Counted from the stretch's first letter, positions 1 to 9,637 are shown. The stretch is DNA of 61,143 nucleotides from Pleurocapsa sp. CCALA 161 (GCF_003003995.1 NZ_PVWF01000013.1:1-61143), one strand, 5' to 3'. Program-made: numbers and translations. Notes: generated by a model from the sequence alone, not told the origin.

Positions 1-1
1 C

Positions 2-130
2 CCTGGTCAATGGGAAATACGCAAGATTCCTAACGAGCTACAGTCTGTTCTAATTATGTTGAAACTCCTCCTCAGACCACTGGCGTTTTTAAATTCTAAA
101 AAGGTTAAGCAGATGAAACTAGACTACTAA
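2..130 (+). CDS. 3' end of an unidentified gene (partial)
   Basis: An open frame runs in from the left edge and ends at a TAA at 128-130, giving 42 residues with a basic end (KKVKQMKLDY). A frame of this length can be open by chance, so it is only a candidate C-terminus of a gene cut by the window edge. I recognise no family. About 120 bases of apparently non-coding DNA separate it from the next gene. Confidence 0.3.
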   Translation, partial: PGQWEIRKIPNELQSVLIMLKLLLRPLAFLNSKKVKQMKLDY

Positions 131-252
131 GCCCAGATGGCATTATTAAAACTTAGAGATTAACTACAGGTTGTTCTAACTTACGCGGGAGGTCAATTGC
201 GATCTTTATAAGATAAATTGGTATATTTAATCCTGCTGTCTATACCAAAAAC

Positions 253-1341
253 ATGATCGAAAGAATCTCTAAGTTACCAAAATGGCTTACTATCGGGCTA
301 GTTGTTCCATTGCTGGTATTAAATGGCTGGCTAATCATATTAGCATTTGAATATTTTGAATCTTTGATTACCATATTCATCACTGCCACTTTGCTGTCAT
401 TTATCTTAGATTATCCCGTTCGCTTTATTGAACAGAGGAATATCCCCAGAGCGATCGCTATTTTGATGGTTCTTTTAATTGGAATCTTGCTGCTGGCGAT
501 TATTGGCGTTACGGTAATTCCGATCCTACTCAATCAGCTTAATGGTCTTCTAGAACGTTTACCAAGCTATGTTGCCTCTGGGAGTGAACAAGCAAAAGTC
601 TTTGAAGCTTGGGCAGATGAACGAAATTTACCTGTCAGTATTAGCAGTTTAGTTGCTGATTCCCTGAGTCGAGTTACCTATCAACTACAACAGTTAAGTG
701 GTCAGATTTTAGGTAGCTTTTTTTCAGTAGTAGGCAGCATTTTAGATTTGCTGTTAACTATTGTGCTAACTTTTTATATGCTCCTTCATGGGAATGAACT
801 ATGGGAAGATGTGTTCCAGTTTTTCCCTAACAACTCCAGACAAAACATTCGTGATGCTCTCAAACGAACTTTTAACAACTACTTTGTCGGTCAACTGACA
901 GTAGCGTCTGTGATGGGTGTTTCGATTACCATTGCCTTCTTAATTATTCAAATACCCTTTGCCCTATTGTTTGGATTAGTAGTTGGTTTAATGGCGTTAT
1001 TTCCCTTTGGTGCAGCTTTGAGCATTAGCTTAGTGAGCTTTTTAATGGCGCTTAAAAGCATTTGGTTAGGTCTAAAAGTTTTAGCAGTTTCCTTCGTAAT
1101 TGAGCAAATAGTAGAAAGCGTTATTGCCCCTCGTCTGTTGGGTGAATTTACTGGTTTAAATCCTGTTTTAGTCTTGGTATCGCTTCTGGTTGGCGCACAG
1201 TTAGGAGGGTTTCTAGGCTTAATTTTGGCTGTACCGATCGCTAGTTTTATTAAGGTACTATTTATGTTGTTTGAATTAACACCTGAATACGATGAAATAC
1301 CAGTTGAAGAGGTGAAATTAATTAACCCTAAAATAGTATGA
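253..1341 (+). CDS. AI-2E family transporter (PerM-like membrane protein)
   Basis: A 362-residue membrane protein of the AI-2E/PerM permease family, usual length about 350. Hydrophobic segments lie near residues 12-32, 36-52, 64-92, 155-180, 210-232, 235-268, 270-295 and 305-335, with a soluble, helical stretch around 95-150. This matches the family layout of paired helices, a loop, then a C-terminal helix bundle. Family members export small molecules or act in ion/proton antiport; the substrate cannot be read from sequence. The ATG is followed by a clean hydrophobic start. The stop lies three bases before coaD, so the two are probably cotranscribed. A second, truncated member lies near 58.5-59.1 kb. 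Confidence 0.88.
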   Translation: MIERISKLPKWLTIGLVVPLLVLNGWLIILAFEYFESLITIFITATLLSFILDYPVRFIEQRNIPRAIAILMVLLIGILLLAIIGVTVIPILLNQLNGLLERLPSYVASGSEQAKVFEAWADERNLPVSISSLVADSLSRVTYQLQQLSGQILGSFFSVVGSILDLLLTIVLTFYMLLHGNELWEDVFQFFPNNSRQNIRDALKRTFNNYFVGQLTVASVMGVSITIAFLIIQIPFALLFGLVVGLMALFPFGAALSISLVSFLMALKSIWLGLKVLAVSFVIEQIVESVIAPRLLGEFTGLNPVLVLVSLLVGAQLGGFLGLILAVPIASFIKVLFMLFELTPEYDEIPVEEVKLINPKIV

Positions 1342-1344
1342 GCA

Positions 1345-1830
1345 ATGATTGCAATTTATCCTGGTAGCTTCGATCCAATTACTTTAGGACATATTGATAT
1401 TGTAGAAAGAGGAGCCATGCTTTTTGAAAAAGTTATTGTCGCCGTTCTTTCTAATCCTAGTAAACAGCCTTTATTTACAGTAGAAAAAAGAATTGAACAA
1501 ATTACGCAATGTACTAAGCATATTCATAATGTAGAAGTAGATAGTTTTGTCGGTTTGACTGTCGATTATGCCAAATTACATGATGCTGGAGTATTGCTCA
1601 GAGGCTTGAGAGTTCTATCTGATTTTGAAAAAGAATTACAGATGGCTCACACTAACAAAACTCTTAATCAAGAAATCGAAACCGTCTTCTTAGCTACTAC
1701 TAAAGAATATAGTTTTTTAAGTAGCAGTATTGTCAAAGAAATCGCTCAATTTGGAGGTGCAATTGACCATTTAGTTTCTCAAAACATTGTTGAAGATATG
1801 CAGCAAAAATACCTTGATAATTCAGATTGA
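1345..1830 (+). CDS. coaD: phosphopantetheine adenylyltransferase
   Basis: Catalyses the fourth step of coenzyme A synthesis: ATP plus 4'-phosphopantetheine to dephospho-CoA and pyrophosphate, in the cytosol. The 161-residue length is typical. The start [12 protein letters not shown] carries the nucleotidyltransferase T-x-G-H motif at residues 13-16, and FLSSSIVKE near residues 124-132 corresponds to the second conserved ATP-binding signature. It begins three bases after the AI-2E gene and is followed by a coiled-coil protein after about 125 bases. Identification is secure. Confidence 0.97.
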   Translation: MIAIYPGSFDPITLGHIDIVERGAMLFEKVIVAVLSNPSKQPLFTVEKRIEQITQCTKHIHNVEVDSFVGLTVDYAKLHDAGVLLRGLRVLSDFEKELQMAHTNKTLNQEIETVFLATTKEYSFLSSSIVKEIAQFGGAIDHLVSQNIVEDMQQKYLDNSD

Positions 1831-1955
1831 GGGCATTAATGCTTAATTTAAGCTACTAAAATAAATGATATTTAAAAAGTGGTAAATAGGTTGGCAATTA
1901 AGTCTAATTTGAGTTAAAAATAAAGGCAAATAATCAAATATATTTGTTCATATTA

Positions 1956-2543
1956 ATGTTGCCAACTAATTATATTCAGTCCTCTATTCCTGTCGATATA
2001 CCAGAAACCAGTGATAATCAGCCGCTGGGTTTTAATATAGAAATTGAGTTGGATGCGTTAGAAGAACTAATTGTAAATAGTACCCATGTTCCCCTGACTG
2101 AATTTATCGTGATAGATCGGGTTGTTGTTCTCCATCAATTGAATCAAATTAAAGAACATTTGCCTGTAGATTTAGCTACTGCCATTGCCATTGCTAGCCG
2201 AAAACAGCAAATCATTTCCGAGGCAGAAAATTACGCTGCTGCATTAGTAAAGTCGGCACAAGAAAAAGTCAGCCAAATTTTGCATGATTCAAGCATATTG
2301 CGCCAAGCAGAGTTAGATGGGGCAAAGATAAGGCTGAAAACAGAACAAGAATGTGAGCATCTCAAGCAGACAACCCTCAATGAGGTGAGAGAGTTGCACC
2401 AAAATGCGATCGCCGAATCTCAAGCTATCCAACAAGGTGCTGATGACTACGCAGATTATGTTCTGGAGGATATTGAACAAAAGATACAGCAAATATTGCT
2501 GATTATTCAAAATGGTCGTCAACAGTTAGATGGTGTAAATTAA
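1956..2543 (+). CDS. coiled-coil protein, DivIVA / ATP-synthase-b-like, downstream of coaD
   Basis: About 195 residues from the ATG at 1956; an in-frame TTG at 1944 would add four residues but is a weaker start. The first 90 residues are mixed, with an NxPLTEFIVID-type stretch. Residues about 95-195 are a long charged Ala/Gln/Glu-rich helix (AENYAAALVKSAQEK and following), which gives weak resemblance to DivIVA and ATP synthase subunit b. There is no signal peptide or membrane helix, so a cytosolic scaffold or structural role is possible. I believe similar proteins follow coaD in other cyanobacteria, from memory. Function unknown. Confidence 0.7.
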   Translation: MLPTNYIQSSIPVDIPETSDNQPLGFNIEIELDALEELIVNSTHVPLTEFIVIDRVVVLHQLNQIKEHLPVDLATAIAIASRKQQIISEAENYAAALVKSAQEKVSQILHDSSILRQAELDGAKIRLKTEQECEHLKQTTLNEVRELHQNAIAESQAIQQGADDYADYVLEDIEQKIQQILLIIQNGRQQLDGVN

Positions 2544-2650
2544 CCGCAAAATATTATCTTAGATAATAATAGCGAGCATGCAGCCACGAGCTTACTTGTG
2601 GTTCGAAATTAAAAGAACAATATTATTCTTTACTCACTCTCTGACTTAGT

Positions 2651-2682
2651 GCGATCGCGAAGCATGGAGGTCGTCCAATCGC
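2651..2682. repeat. HIP1-flanked short hairpin repeat, copy 1
   Basis: A roughly 32-base element opening with GCGATCGC and closing with AATCGC, with a GAAGC core. It lies in the convergent gap between the coiled-coil gene and the redoxin gene. Related elements occur at 30704, 39378, 39929 and 42815. They share GCGAT at one end, ATCGC at the other and a GAAGC/GCTTC core. Confidence 0.5.
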
Positions 2683-2685
2683 AAA

Positions 2686-3267
2686 TCAGCCAAAATAATC
2701 TGGTTCATTACCAGGTTTCCATTTAATATTGCAGCCGATACTGGGCTTTTGCTCAAAGTCAATTGCTCGATCTTGCAACACAGCATCGATCGCCTGACGC
2801 AGATCCTGCCCTGTTACGGGAATACCATTACTAGGACGACTATCATCTAATTGACCACGATAGACAAGCTTATTTGCAGAATCAAACAAAAAGAAATCTG
2901 GCGTGCAGGCTGCGGTATAGGATTTACTTACTTCTTGGCTTTCGTCATAGCAGACAGGAAAATTAAAGCTCAACTCCTGCGCCATCTGCTTAAGCTTTTG
3001 GGGAGAATCGTCTGGATAGTTTGCCACATCATTAGCGCTGATTGCTACTATACCCAAAGAGCGATCGCGATAATCATGACCGATTTTGGCTAATTCCGCT
3101 TGAACGTGTTTAACAAAAGGACAGTGCTGGCAAAGAAACATCAATAGTAATGCTTTACTACCAGAAAACGTAGCTAAAGAAATAGTTTCCCCAGATACCA
3201 CATCAGGTAGTTGAAACTCAGGGGCAGCAGTGCCTAAAGCCAGCATAGTCGAAGCAGTTTTTACCAT
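2686..3267 (-). CDS. thioredoxin-fold redoxin (AhpC/TSA-like) protein
   Basis: A 193-residue soluble thiol-redox protein. The start is the ATG at 3267, because AAGGAAGG sits eight bases upstream; a longer frame from a TTG at 3288 would place that Shine-Dalgarno inside the gene. Residues 10-60 carry the redoxin fold start (APEFQLPDV) and a CQHC pair at C46 and C49 followed by PFVK. The C-terminal IGCNIKWKPGNEP is conserved in a family I recall as widespread in cyanobacteria. It probably reduces disulfides or peroxides in the cytosol, partner unknown. It converges with the coiled-coil gene. Confidence 0.85.
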   Translation of the reverse strand: MVKTASTMLALGTAAPEFQLPDVVSGETISLATFSGSKALLLMFLCQHCPFVKHVQAELAKIGHDYRDRSLGIVAISANDVANYPDDSPQKLKQMAQELSFNFPVCYDESQEVSKSYTAACTPDFFLFDSANKLVYRGQLDDSRPSNGIPVTGQDLRQAIDAVLQDRAIDFEQKPSIGCNIKWKPGNEPDYFG

Positions 3268-3439
3268 CAGAGTAACCTTCCTTGTCAAACCTCATCAAAA
3301 TTATCTTAAAACAAAAGCAAGAGTAAATGATTGTTAGTCAAGCGATCGCAATCTGATTATTTTAAATATCTTTACCTGAGAGAAAAGATTTAAAACGATA
3401 AAATAAATATAGTAGGCAAGTATTACTCTGTGGTAAATA

Positions 3440-4738
3440 ATGACTCCTGACCCTAAGATTGTTAAGTCGATTGAAAAGCTCGATTACCGCGTTACTGTAG
3501 GTGACGTGGCGGCGCAAGCAGGGTTAGAGCTAAATTTTGCCCAGCAAGGGTTATTAGCCCTAGCTAGCGAAGCTGGAGGGCATTTACAGGTAGCAGAATC
3601 AGGAGACGTAGTTTATTTATTTCCCCAAAACTTTCGCTCTATTCTACGTAATAAATACTGGCAGTTACGCTGGCAACAAACCTGGCAGAAGATTTGGCGA
3701 GTTTTGTTTTATATCATTCGGATTTCTTTTGGAATTATTTTAATTGCCTCTATTTTGCTAATGCTAGTAGCAATCATTGCCATTGTGATTGCCATGAACT
3801 CCACGAACGATGAAAGAGAGGGGGATAATCAAGGCTTTGGTGGGGGTTACGGAGGCGGATTTTTTCTACCTCGCTTTTGGATTGGCGATATCTTTTGGTG
3901 GTTCGATCCTGGTTATAATCGCCGTCGTCTTCAGCGCCGAAGACAAACTAGCAATTATCAAATGAACTTTTTGGAATCCGTCTTTTCCTTCTTATTTGGG
4001 GATGGTAATCCTAATGCCGATTTAGAAGAAGATCGCTGGCAGAGGATTGGTTCCGTAATTCGTAGCAGTAAAGGTGCTGTAATTGCCGAACAAATTGCGC
4101 CTTATGTTGATGAAATAGATCGAGACGAAGACTACATGATTCCTGTGCTGAGTCGCTTTAACGGTTATCCTCAAGTTTCACCCCAAGGAGAGATTATTTA
4201 CTACTTTCCTGAACTCCAGGTAATGGCTAGTCGGCGACAAGAATCTCCCTCTACAACCAGCTATTTACAAGAAAAGCTCTGGCGTTTTAGTCAAGCTAAT
4301 GGGAGTCAAATTACTCTAGCGGCTGGTTTAGGCGCATTGAATATTATTCTGGCATTTGTTCTAGAAACTTTATTACAAGATGGCGCGATCGCAGCACAAT
4401 TAGGGGGAATAGTAGCTTTGGCCAACTCAATTTCCTGGTTTTTACTCGGCTACGGTATTCTCTATTTAGTAATCCCTTTAGTACGCTATTTTTGGATTCA
4501 AGGACGCAATCCTCAGATAATTAAGCGTAATCAAGCTCGTGAGCAAAGAGCGATCGCCCTCAATCAACCCGATCAGTCTCTACATCAGAAATTAACCTAC
4601 GCCAGTCAGTTTGCGCAGCAAAAAGTAATCGGCGATCGTGATATTACCTACACTACACAAGACGATCTCTTAGATCAAAACATTAAAAATGCCGATCAGA
4701 TCGACCAAGATTGGCAACGAAGAATCAATGACCAATGA
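3440..4738 (+). CDS. conserved membrane protein with duplicated ~50-residue module
   Basis: A 432-residue protein with a soluble N-terminal module (about 10-62), a strong membrane helix (87-119), a Gly-rich segment (131-141) and an aromatic/Arg-rich linker. A second soluble module follows (about 203-258), then two membrane helices near 288-310 and 322-350, and a hydrophilic tail. The two modules end alike (SGDVVYLFP and QGEIIYYFP) and look like an internal duplication of a winged-helix-like unit. Similar proteins are conserved in cyanobacteria; I cannot name a verified function. It is followed by leuD after 60 bases on the same strand. Confidence 0.8.
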   Translation: MTPDPKIVKSIEKLDYRVTVGDVAAQAGLELNFAQQGLLALASEAGGHLQVAESGDVVYLFPQNFRSILRNKYWQLRWQQTWQKIWRVLFYIIRISFGIILIASILLMLVAIIAIVIAMNSTNDEREGDNQGFGGGYGGGFFLPRFWIGDIFWWFDPGYNRRRLQRRRQTSNYQMNFLESVFSFLFGDGNPNADLEEDRWQRIGSVIRSSKGAVIAEQIAPYVDEIDRDEDYMIPVLSRFNGYPQVSPQGEIIYYFPELQVMASRRQESPSTTSYLQEKLWRFSQANGSQITLAAGLGALNIILAFVLETLLQDGAIAAQLGGIVALANSISWFLLGYGILYLVIPLVRYFWIQGRNPQIIKRNQAREQRAIALNQPDQSLHQKLTYASQFAQQKVIGDRDITYTTQDDLLDQNIKNADQIDQDWQRRINDQ

Positions 4739-4798
4739 GTAGATGGCTAAAAAGACTCAATTAATACTTACAATACTGACAAATACACTTACAAAAGA

Positions 4799-5395
4799 AT
4801 GAGTAAAATTAAAGAAATATCAGGAAAAGCGATCGCTGTTGAAGGAAATGACATTGATACAGATCGGATTATTCCTGCTCGTTTCCTTCGTTGCGTTACT
4901 TTTGAAGGCTTAGGAGAACACGCATTTGAGGACGATCGTATCCAAAGTAATGGTAATCATCCTTTTGATCGACCTCAACATCAAGGAGCAAGCATTCTCC
5001 TAGTCAACAATAACTTTGGCTGTGGTTCATCTCGTGAACATGCACCTCAAGCTCTATCTAAATGGGGTATTAAGGCAATTGTAGGGCAAAGCTTTGCCGA
5101 GATTTTTTTGGGTAACTGTGTGGCGATTGGTGTTCCCTGTCTAATCGCTGCTCCTGAAGATATACAGCAGCTACAGACATCAATCAAAAAACACCCTGAA
5201 GCTAATGTGATAGTTGATTTAGAAAATATGTCTGTTAAAAGCGACGGTTTGTCTATTCTTGTAAGAATGAATGAAGGTTCAAAACAGATGTTCTTACAAG
5301 GCACTTGGGACAACTGCGGACAGTTGGTTAGTAATGCCGAGAAAATAAAAACAACAGCGACCAAGTTACCTTACCTAAATTGGCAGAATGCTTAG
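4799..5395 (+). CDS. leuD: 3-isopropylmalate dehydratase small subunit
   Basis: The small (swivel) subunit of isopropylmalate isomerase, which with LeuC isomerises 2- to 3-isopropylmalate in leucine synthesis. The 198 residues start with the DIDTDRIIPARFLR substrate-loop motif near residues 18-31 and contain NNFGCGSSREHAPQAL near 65-80, both diagnostic. LeuC is not in this window, so the subunits are unlinked here, as is common in cyanobacteria. It converges with yidD, leaving only 14 bases between the stops. Confidence 0.96.
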   Translation: MSKIKEISGKAIAVEGNDIDTDRIIPARFLRCVTFEGLGEHAFEDDRIQSNGNHPFDRPQHQGASILLVNNNFGCGSSREHAPQALSKWGIKAIVGQSFAEIFLGNCVAIGVPCLIAAPEDIQQLQTSIKKHPEANVIVDLENMSVKSDGLSILVRMNEGSKQMFLQGTWDNCGQLVSNAEKIKTTATKLPYLNWQNA

Positions 5396-5409
5396 AATTT
5401 TGCTTTTAA

Positions 5410-5643
5410 TCAGCGATCTGTATTTTTGTCATCACAAGGTACAGGGTCGTAACCACCTGGATGAAAAGGATGGCAACGTAGAATACGCTGAATTGCCAGC
5501 CAACTACCCTTAATTGTGCCATGGGTGGCGATCGCTTCGAGCGCATATTGAGAGCAAGTAGGCTGAAATCGGCAAGAAGGAGGAAATAAAGGAGAAATGA
5601 ACTGACGATAAGCAGCAATTACACCTAGCAAGATAGTTTTCAC
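5410..5643 (-). CDS. yidD: membrane protein insertion efficiency factor
   Basis: A 77-residue protein of the YidD family, thought to help YidC/Sec insert inner-membrane proteins. It shows the family core: YRQFISP, then [16 protein letters not shown] with its conserved cysteines, and the [12 protein letters not shown] end. It begins with GTG at 5643 and has no clear Shine-Dalgarno. It is usually near rnpA/yidC, but here it stands alone, convergent with leuD. Confidence 0.95.
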   Translation of the reverse strand: MKTILLGVIAAYRQFISPLFPPSCRFQPTCSQYALEAIATHGTIKGSWLAIQRILRCHPFHPGGYDPVPCDDKNTDR

Positions 5644-5695
5644 TTTTTATTTCTGATATTCAATTAAATTTCCCACACCTCAATTTTAATTAATC

Positions 5696-8293
5696 TTAAA
5701 TTATAGAGATAGGATTTTTTCGGCTTTCTAGCACTTCCTGGTATTGATGAAGTATTTCACGGCGTTTTTCCAAATTGCGCCTTTGACCGATTAAAGTTTT
5801 ATCTAGCATGTTTTTCCTTTCCCGTTCTTGATTCAACTGGTTTTCAAGCTGCAATAGTTCATTTTCACTGGCAATACTAGCCTGGCGCTGAAGCTTCCCA
5901 ACTTTTTGTCGTTGTATGGATAATTCATCCTCTTGCTCTTTAACTAATCTGGTTAAATCAGATAGATCTTGCTGTAGATGGAAGACCATTTCTTCTAACT
6001 TATTTAAAGGAGCTTGCTTTAATTCAGTATCATCTAGATCAATAGCTAAAGGAACTTTCTTAGATTCTTTAGCCAAAATAGAAATTGTCTCCCATAGTTC
6101 CCCTTGATCGGAATTCCCTAGCAATTTGCTTAACGGCTGAAAACTTCTTGGCTCTTGCATAGGTGCTAGAGACGAGGAACGTTCAAATTGAGAAGCAACC
6201 CCATTGAACACAATCCCTAGCATATTAAGACCAGACTGATTGAGGATTTCTTTGGTAGATGTAGCTTGAGCGCGATCTACAGAACCTGGCTTAACCACTA
6301 GCAAAACACCGTCAACTATACGACCCATAATTGGTGCATCAGCAGTCAAGTCTAAAGCAGGTGTATCAATAATTACGTAATCGTATGATTCAGACCAGTA
6401 ATCGATTAGCATTCTCATTCTTGAAGAATCAAGCAGAGTAGCTGAAGAAAAGATCATTGTTCCCGAAGTAATTAAGTCAAGATTTGGCAGTACTTCCTCA
6501 ATAACCATTCTTGGATCTAACTGCTCGGCAACAACATTACTCAAACCACAATCATTGTGTGCATCCCAAATGAGGTGCTGCATTGGATGATGTAGATCAG
6601 CATCTACCAGCAAAACTTTATTACCTACCTGAGCCATAGATGCAGCCAGATTAGCAGCCACTGTTGACTTGCCTTCTCCCGCTGTAGAGCTAGTAATTAC
6701 AATACTGTTGATCGCAGATCCTGAGTTTAAAAACTTAATGTTGGACTGTAACATTCGATAGGATTCACCTAAAGGTAGTGAAGGATAATCACGAACCACT
6801 ATTTTAGGAATTGAAGAGTTTTGTTTAGATCCTGGCAAACTTAGTACTTTGGTTTTGTCTGTCCCAGGAATAGTACCCAACCAAGCGTAACCGTACAGTT
6901 GTTTAGCTTCGTCAATGGTTTTAATCGATTTATCGCTAATTTCTAGAAGATAAATGATTCCTGCTGCTGCTAAAAAAGCTAATGAACCAGAAGCTAGATA
7001 GCCGACTGCACGAGAAGAAACTGGTTGAATAGGTACAATAGCATTAGAGATTACCCTAACATTACCAGGATCTTGGCTTTCAGCAATTCTAACTGTTTGA
7101 AGCTGCTGCCATAAAACTTTGTAGGTGGACTCAGAAGAATCTAGCTCTCGATTTAATTGTCGTAGTTTTTGTTCCAGCTCAGGTACTCGTTTAATTCTAT
7201 TGCGACGATCTTGTTCAATCTGTGTCAAACTAGCAATCTGTTTTTTTAGACCAAAGTTACTGGCTTCGAGATTAATCAATTCAGTAGTAAGCTGCTGCTG
7301 AATTTCTCCCGTTTTAATCTTGTCTATAATACCTTTAGCAGCTTCGCCACCAATGGATACAGTCTGTGTTCCCAATAATTTTTTAAAGGAACTTATCTGC
7401 TCTTTGAGCTCAATTACATTAGGACTATTGGGGGTAAAACGAGCTTGAGCAATTGCTAATTCTGATTCTGCGCTTTGTAGCTTTGCTATTGTTTCTCTTA
7501 CTGCCGGTGATTGACTAACAGTAGTTAATACCACCGCTTGCTCGGCTGTCAAACCCAATTTATTTCTAATATAGTCAGCTCGAGAATCAGCACTGGCCAT
7601 TTCTCCCTCAGCTTTCGATATTTCTGCCTGAAGTTCGCGCAGTCCCTCAATCAATGCCCTCGTATCTTCATCTGGAGCAACAAATTCGTTAGATTCCTTG
7701 AGTTGACGTATTTCTGTTTCCGTCTTTTTTAAAGAATCTTGTACTTTGGGCAACTGTCCCTCAAGAAAGTCTTTGGCAGAGACTGCTTCGGCTTTGTTAA
7801 CGACTAAATTGTTTTCCAGATAATTTTTAATTAGAGTATTAACTACTTTAGCTGCCTCTTCTGGATTTTCACTCGTATAGCTAACCTCCAAAATATCGGT
7901 TGAGAGGATCGAATTGACGCTTAAGTTCTTTAAAAAATTATCAACGCTTAATTTCTCGCCATCACTATTTTTTAACTGCAATCCTGGGTCGTCGATAGTT
8001 TTTTTGATTAGTGGAACGGAACGTAACACCTCTGCTTCCGTATTCAGCGGATTTCCCTGAGCAACAATTGGCGTTAATTCACCGATCGCCTTACTAACTT
8101 CAGTTAAAGATGAGGTAACGGTATTTCCCTTAAACTTTAATTTTGCATCTGCTTTGTAAACACTTTGTTTAAGAGTTGTGGCAACAATTCCCAAAGTAAG
8201 TACTGTCAGGAAAACTATCGAACCAGGCAGCCAACGTCTCTTAATAATTTGCCAATATTGATCAGTTCCTAAAGAGGCTGGTGAAGAGTTCAT
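5696..8293 (-). CDS. polysaccharide co-polymerase / BY-kinase-like protein (Wzc type) with coiled-coil C-terminus
   Basis: A 865-residue inner-membrane protein for capsule/exopolysaccharide export, from the ATG at 8293 (the frame extends two codons to a TTG). It has an N-terminal Wzz domain with a first membrane helix near residues 25-47, a long periplasmic coiled-coil region, and a second helix near 430-450. A cytoplasmic P-loop ATPase follows, with Walker A AGEGKST, Walker A' LLVDADLHHP and Walker B VIIDTPA. Typical Wzc kinases end in a tyrosine cluster. Here the last ~130 residues form a Glu/Gln/Leu/Arg coiled coil with a single Tyr, so autophosphorylation may be absent or altered. It heads a minus-strand block with the aminotransferase and glycosyltransferase. 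Confidence 0.88.
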   Translation of the reverse strand: MNSSPASLGTDQYWQIIKRRWLPGSIVFLTVLTLGIVATTLKQSVYKADAKLKFKGNTVTSSLTEVSKAIGELTPIVAQGNPLNTEAEVLRSVPLIKKTIDDPGLQLKNSDGEKLSVDNFLKNLSVNSILSTDILEVSYTSENPEEAAKVVNTLIKNYLENNLVVNKAEAVSAKDFLEGQLPKVQDSLKKTETEIRQLKESNEFVAPDEDTRALIEGLRELQAEISKAEGEMASADSRADYIRNKLGLTAEQAVVLTTVSQSPAVRETIAKLQSAESELAIAQARFTPNSPNVIELKEQISSFKKLLGTQTVSIGGEAAKGIIDKIKTGEIQQQLTTELINLEASNFGLKKQIASLTQIEQDRRNRIKRVPELEQKLRQLNRELDSSESTYKVLWQQLQTVRIAESQDPGNVRVISNAIVPIQPVSSRAVGYLASGSLAFLAAAGIIYLLEISDKSIKTIDEAKQLYGYAWLGTIPGTDKTKVLSLPGSKQNSSIPKIVVRDYPSLPLGESYRMLQSNIKFLNSGSAINSIVITSSTAGEGKSTVAANLAASMAQVGNKVLLVDADLHHPMQHLIWDAHNDCGLSNVVAEQLDPRMVIEEVLPNLDLITSGTMIFSSATLLDSSRMRMLIDYWSESYDYVIIDTPALDLTADAPIMGRIVDGVLLVVKPGSVDRAQATSTKEILNQSGLNMLGIVFNGVASQFERSSSLAPMQEPRSFQPLSKLLGNSDQGELWETISILAKESKKVPLAIDLDDTELKQAPLNKLEEMVFHLQQDLSDLTRLVKEQEDELSIQRQKVGKLQRQASIASENELLQLENQLNQERERKNMLDKTLIGQRRNLEKRREILHQYQEVLESRKNPISII

Positions 8294-8448
8294 AATCAAT
8301 TGTTATATTTATTGACGTTATTAAAAATTATTGAAAATTAATTTAAGAATTTTAAGAGAAAATACATACATAAATCTACTTAAGCTATAATAGCCCAAAT
8401 TTTAAACTTAAATCATAAAGTTTAGTTGACTATACAGCTCAAATAGAG

Positions 8449-9579
8449 TTATTTGTTATATAGCTCTCTAATTTTAGTTGTTACTCGCTCTAGCTCTTCA
8501 TTGGTAAGATTAGAACCAGAGGGTAAACATAAACCTTTTTGAAACAAATCCTCGGCTACTCCATTATTGACACATTCACAACTAGCAAATACTGGCTGTA
8601 AATGCATTGGTTTCCAAACGGGTCTAGTTTCAATTTGTTGCTCCAAGAGCTTAAGACGAACTTGTTCGCGATCTATACCCCCAATATTAGGATCAAAAGT
8701 CAAGCAACTCAACCAGCGAGTACATGTGCCAAAATCTGCCTCTGGCATAAACTCGATTCCTGGTAAATCACCCAACATCTTTTGATAGAAAGCAAAATTA
8801 CGACGACGAGCAGTGACTCTCTCTTTTAATACCATTAGCTGTCCTCGACCAATTCCTGCCAAGATATTGCTCAGTCGATAGTTAAAGCCAATCTGAGTAT
8901 GTTCGTAATGAGGTTGAGGATCTCTAGCTTGGGTAGCTAAAAACTTGGCCTGGCTAATTAATTTGTCATCACCAGAAACTAACATCCCACCACCAGAGGT
9001 AGTAATAATTTTATTCCCGTTGAAAGAAAAGATGCCTGCACGACCCCAAGTACCAGGAGAAGTATTTTTATAAGTTGCCCCTAAAGCTTCAGCAGCATCT
9101 TCAATTAAAGGAATACCGTAGCGATCGCATATCTGCATAATCGGCTCGATATCAGCGCTTTGACCATAAAGATGAACCAGCACGACAGCTTTAGGTAGTT
9201 TGCCGATTCGATCTTTTTGAGCCAAACTGTCTGCTAGTAAGCTTGGATCCATATTCCAAGAAGTGCGATCGCTATCAATAAAGACAGGCGTTGCCCCTAA
9301 ATAAGTAATTGGACTAACACTGGCAATAAAAGTGAAGGTAGAACAAAAAACCTCATCTCCTGGCTTCACTCCTACAAGCTTCAAAGCTAAATGTAAAGCA
9401 GCCGTACCTGATGATAAGGCTGCCGCGTGTTTTGCTCCTACTATCTGAGAAAACTCCTGCTCAAAAGCGTCAATATGTGGGCCGACAGGAGCAACCCAAT
9501 TAGTCTCAAAAGCTTCTTGGACAAACTTTAGTTCTTGCTCACCAATATGAGGTGTTGATAAAAGAATTGGCTGTTTCAC
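8449..9579 (-). CDS. DegT/DnrJ/EryC1/StrS aminotransferase (PglE/EpsN-like)
   Basis: A 376-residue PLP-dependent sugar aminotransferase, probably converting a nucleotide-linked 4-keto-sugar to an amino-sugar for exopolysaccharide. It shows the family's SSGTAALHLAL (56-66), EDAAEALG (160-167, D161 contacts the PLP nitrogen) and SFNGNK with the Schiff-base lysine at K190. It starts with GTG at 9579. It sits 155 bases before the co-polymerase and 58 bases after the glycosyltransferase, so the three are likely one transcription unit. Resemblance to PglE/EpsN is from memory; the exact sugar is not known. Confidence 0.93.
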   Translation of the reverse strand: MKQPILLSTPHIGEQELKFVQEAFETNWVAPVGPHIDAFEQEFSQIVGAKHAAALSSGTAALHLALKLVGVKPGDEVFCSTFTFIASVSPITYLGATPVFIDSDRTSWNMDPSLLADSLAQKDRIGKLPKAVVLVHLYGQSADIEPIMQICDRYGIPLIEDAAEALGATYKNTSPGTWGRAGIFSFNGNKIITTSGGGMLVSGDDKLISQAKFLATQARDPQPHYEHTQIGFNYRLSNILAGIGRGQLMVLKERVTARRRNFAFYQKMLGDLPGIEFMPEADFGTCTRWLSCLTFDPNIGGIDREQVRLKLLEQQIETRPVWKPMHLQPVFASCECVNNGVAEDLFQKGLCLPSGSNLTNEELERVTTKIRELYNK

Positions 9580-9637
9580 TAATTTACTAATTTATATTTA
9601 TAAAAAAAATGGCTAAATTTATTGATTGATTTTATAG

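Noticed and set aside
5406-5618. 70-codon frame overlapping yidD
   Set aside because: It is an alternative frame of yidD, whose own frame carries the family motifs.
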